DNA of 20,000 bases from Chrysomallon squamiferum (taxonomy: Eukaryota; Mollusca; Gastropoda; Neomphalida; Peltospiridae): positions 35,550,732 through 35,570,731 of the forward strand of contig CM022672.1 in assembly GCA_012295275.1 (NCBI GenBank). The letters run 5' to 3'. Below the pieces are notes generated by a model. The model made no database searches. It worked only from the letters and a program-made list of their open reading frames with translations, and was not told the origin of the DNA. The position numbers and the translations under genes are program-made. Below are positions 18,816 through 20,000 of this stretch, piece by piece. Every line of letters starts with the position of its first letter. The first letter of the stretch is position 1.

Positions 18816-19350
18816 GTTGTACAACATAACAGATTATTCAAATACAGTTACAAAAATTCATTACACAAACAATTATTATGCATGCTACATCTAATACAGT
18901 ATTCAAATAAATAAAACAAATCTACAGTAATCTTAATATCAGTATTTCATCCTAACATGTTATTCAAACATAGTATTATACAGTCTCTGCAGTAACAAAT
19001 ATTTTCAGTATTACTACATCCTATTTGATTACTAAAACACAGAAAACAAACCTACAGTAACAAAGACTATAAGTATTACAACCAAATAGACTATTCAAAA
19101 ACATTAAAACAATAGCATTCTTGGATATTGCACAATCATCTACATGAAAAACAGTAGAAATAAATTTTATCCCTTTTGTGTTTTCATCAGAATTTACTAT
19201 TGTTGCCGTACTTTATTTCCTATACTGTACATTAACATCACAATTCTACAGAACAAAGTGAAGAGAATACTGTGTGAATAAACTAATTACAGCTATTTAC
19301 TCATCACTGAATCTCAGTTAAGAACACTTAGAACGTTTGTTCACAGAGTA
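18816..19350. other. Unique intron sequence
   Basis: AT-rich intron between two splice-site arrays. No feature is supported. Confidence 0.7.
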
Positions 19351-19354
19351 TGTC

Positions 19355-19861
19355 ATATAAAACTTATTGTATGTACTGTCACAGACTGTGTCATATAAAA
19401 CTTATTATATATACTATCACAGACTGTATCATATAAAACTTACTGTATGCTATATCACAGAGCTTGTTATATAAAACTTACTGTATGCTCTATCACAGAG
19501 TTTGTGATATAAAACTTACTGTATGCTCTATCACAGAGTTTGTGATATAAAACTTACTGTATGCTCTATCACAGTGTTTGTGATATAAAACTTACTGTAT
19601 GCTCTATCACAGAGTGTGTGATATAAAACTTACTGTATGCTCTATCACAGAGTTTGTGATATAAAACTCACTGTATACTCTAACACAGAGTTTGTGATAT
19701 AAAACTTACGGTATGCTCTATCACAGAGTGTGTGATATAAAACTTACTGTATGCTCTATCACAGAGTTTGTGATATAAAACTTACTGTATGCTCTATCAC
19801 AGTGTTTGTGATATAAAACTTACTGTATGCTCTATCACAGAGTGTGTGATATAAAACTTAC
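19355..19861 (-). repeat. 38-bp minisatellite on the donor of the D1 core exon
   Basis: About 13 units. In sense, each contains a donor-like ATACA then GTAAGTTTTATAT, the same 13 intron bases that follow the true donor at 19862. Eleven units keep GTAAGT or GTGAGT; the two units farthest from the exon read ATAAGT. Confidence 0.94.
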
Positions 19862-19975
19862 GTGTTTGTTAAACTCCTGCACCTGAGTTGCGTCTCTGGG
19901 GTAACCTTCGATGATAAAAGCTTTGGCGTCAGGATTGTTTCTGATGTTCTCTTCCAGCAGTTCCACAGTAACATC
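19862..19975 (-). CDS. AK5: AK exon, D1 core (AMP-binding region)
   Basis: 114 nt, 38 codons, phase 0 at both ends. The translation starts DVTVELLEENIRNN and continues to AFIIEGYPRDATQVQEFNKH. GYPRD holds the conserved arginine and aspartate of the AMP site (GYPRE in AK1). The acceptor is TTTTCAAACAG before GATGTT; the donor is CAC then GTAAGT, a full intron-side consensus. It aligns with exons 6640-6756 (D2) and 965-1081 (D3), which are 39 codons each. The donor is the innermost of a series of tandem GTAAGT copies (see the 38-bp array). Confidence 0.93.
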
Positions 19976-20000
19976 CTGTTTGAAAACAAATAATACTTTT

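Larger units (their letters stand above)
518..20000 (-). other. AK5: Multi-domain adenylate kinase gene (AK5-like), partial at both ends
   Basis: Fourteen minus-strand exons splice into one uninterrupted frame of 538 codons (1,614 nt). Adenylate kinases catalyse ATP + AMP <-> 2 ADP. The translation shows two copies of the P-loop [11 protein letters not shown], the AMP-site motifs S(T/S)GDLLR and [10 protein letters not shown], and LID arginines around [14 protein letters not shown], all typical of short-form AK1 domains. An incomplete first domain carries GYPRD, DRIDDN and DRDESEVFYDI; the last matches the end of the first AK domain of vertebrate AK5 as I recall it. Human AK5 has two AK domains, so a third here is an extra. 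Three-domain AKs are known from sea-urchin sperm flagella. The 5' exons (D1 P-loop) and the 3' exon (D3 C-terminus) are outside the window. The AK family call is very secure; the AK5 orthology is likely. Confidence 0.93.

Overview
This is a eukaryotic, almost certainly invertebrate-animal, window. It is AT-rich, full of micro- and minisatellites, has no prokaryotic-style ORFs, and carries short coding exons with GT-AG junctions and conserved intron phases. A lophotrochozoan or mollusc-like host is a guess. All convincing coding sequence is on the minus strand and belongs to one gene. It is an adenylate kinase of the AK5/AK1 type whose 5' end lies beyond base 20000 and whose last exon(s) lie beyond base 1. 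I found fourteen main exons that join in one open frame (1,614 nt, 538 codons).

Read 5'->3' on the minus strand, the gene gives: the second part of AK domain D1 (19862-19975, 17712-17903, 16853-16933); a linker (19-nt microexon 15246-15264, then 11093-11200); a complete AK1-like domain D2 (7592-7630, 7111-7274, 6640-6756, 5150-5341, 4525-4597); and a third domain D3 lacking only its C-terminal exon (2662-2703, 1794-1957, 965-1081, 518-709). D2 and D3 have the same intron positions and phases, so they arose by tandem duplication of a whole domain with its introns. D1 matches the first domain of AK5 in its C-terminal DRDESEVFYDI segment.

Three things stand out. First, an apparent internal promoter and alternative first exon at 16030-16140 encodes MGSCFSKKGKK, a textbook myristoylation/palmitoylation anchor. 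It ends in phase 0 before the phase-0 microexon, and a full match to the relaxed RFX X-box consensus lies about 60 bp upstream. It predicts a membrane-anchored D2+D3 isoform, possibly ciliary. Second, at least five minisatellites begin exactly on exon-intron junctions, and each repeat unit carries a copy of the splice site plus adjoining exon bases: 11 decoy donors after 19862, about 21 decoy acceptors before 17903, 10 before 5341, about 10 before 1081 and one or two before 709. A sixth case is two extra partial copies of the P-loop exon upstream of 1957. Third, exons 518-709 and 5150-5341 are 191/192 identical while their neighbouring paralogous exons have clearly diverged, which points to recent gene conversion.

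Weaker candidates are an alternative terminal exon with a poly(A) signal (10276-10485) and a stop-containing cassette exon (2817-2858). The rest is intron: AT-rich unique sequence, a 1.3-kb array of 12-bp units, a 47-bp array, a 400-bp AAAT/AAAC tract and many simple repeats. I recognise no transposon, rRNA, tRNA or CRISPR.
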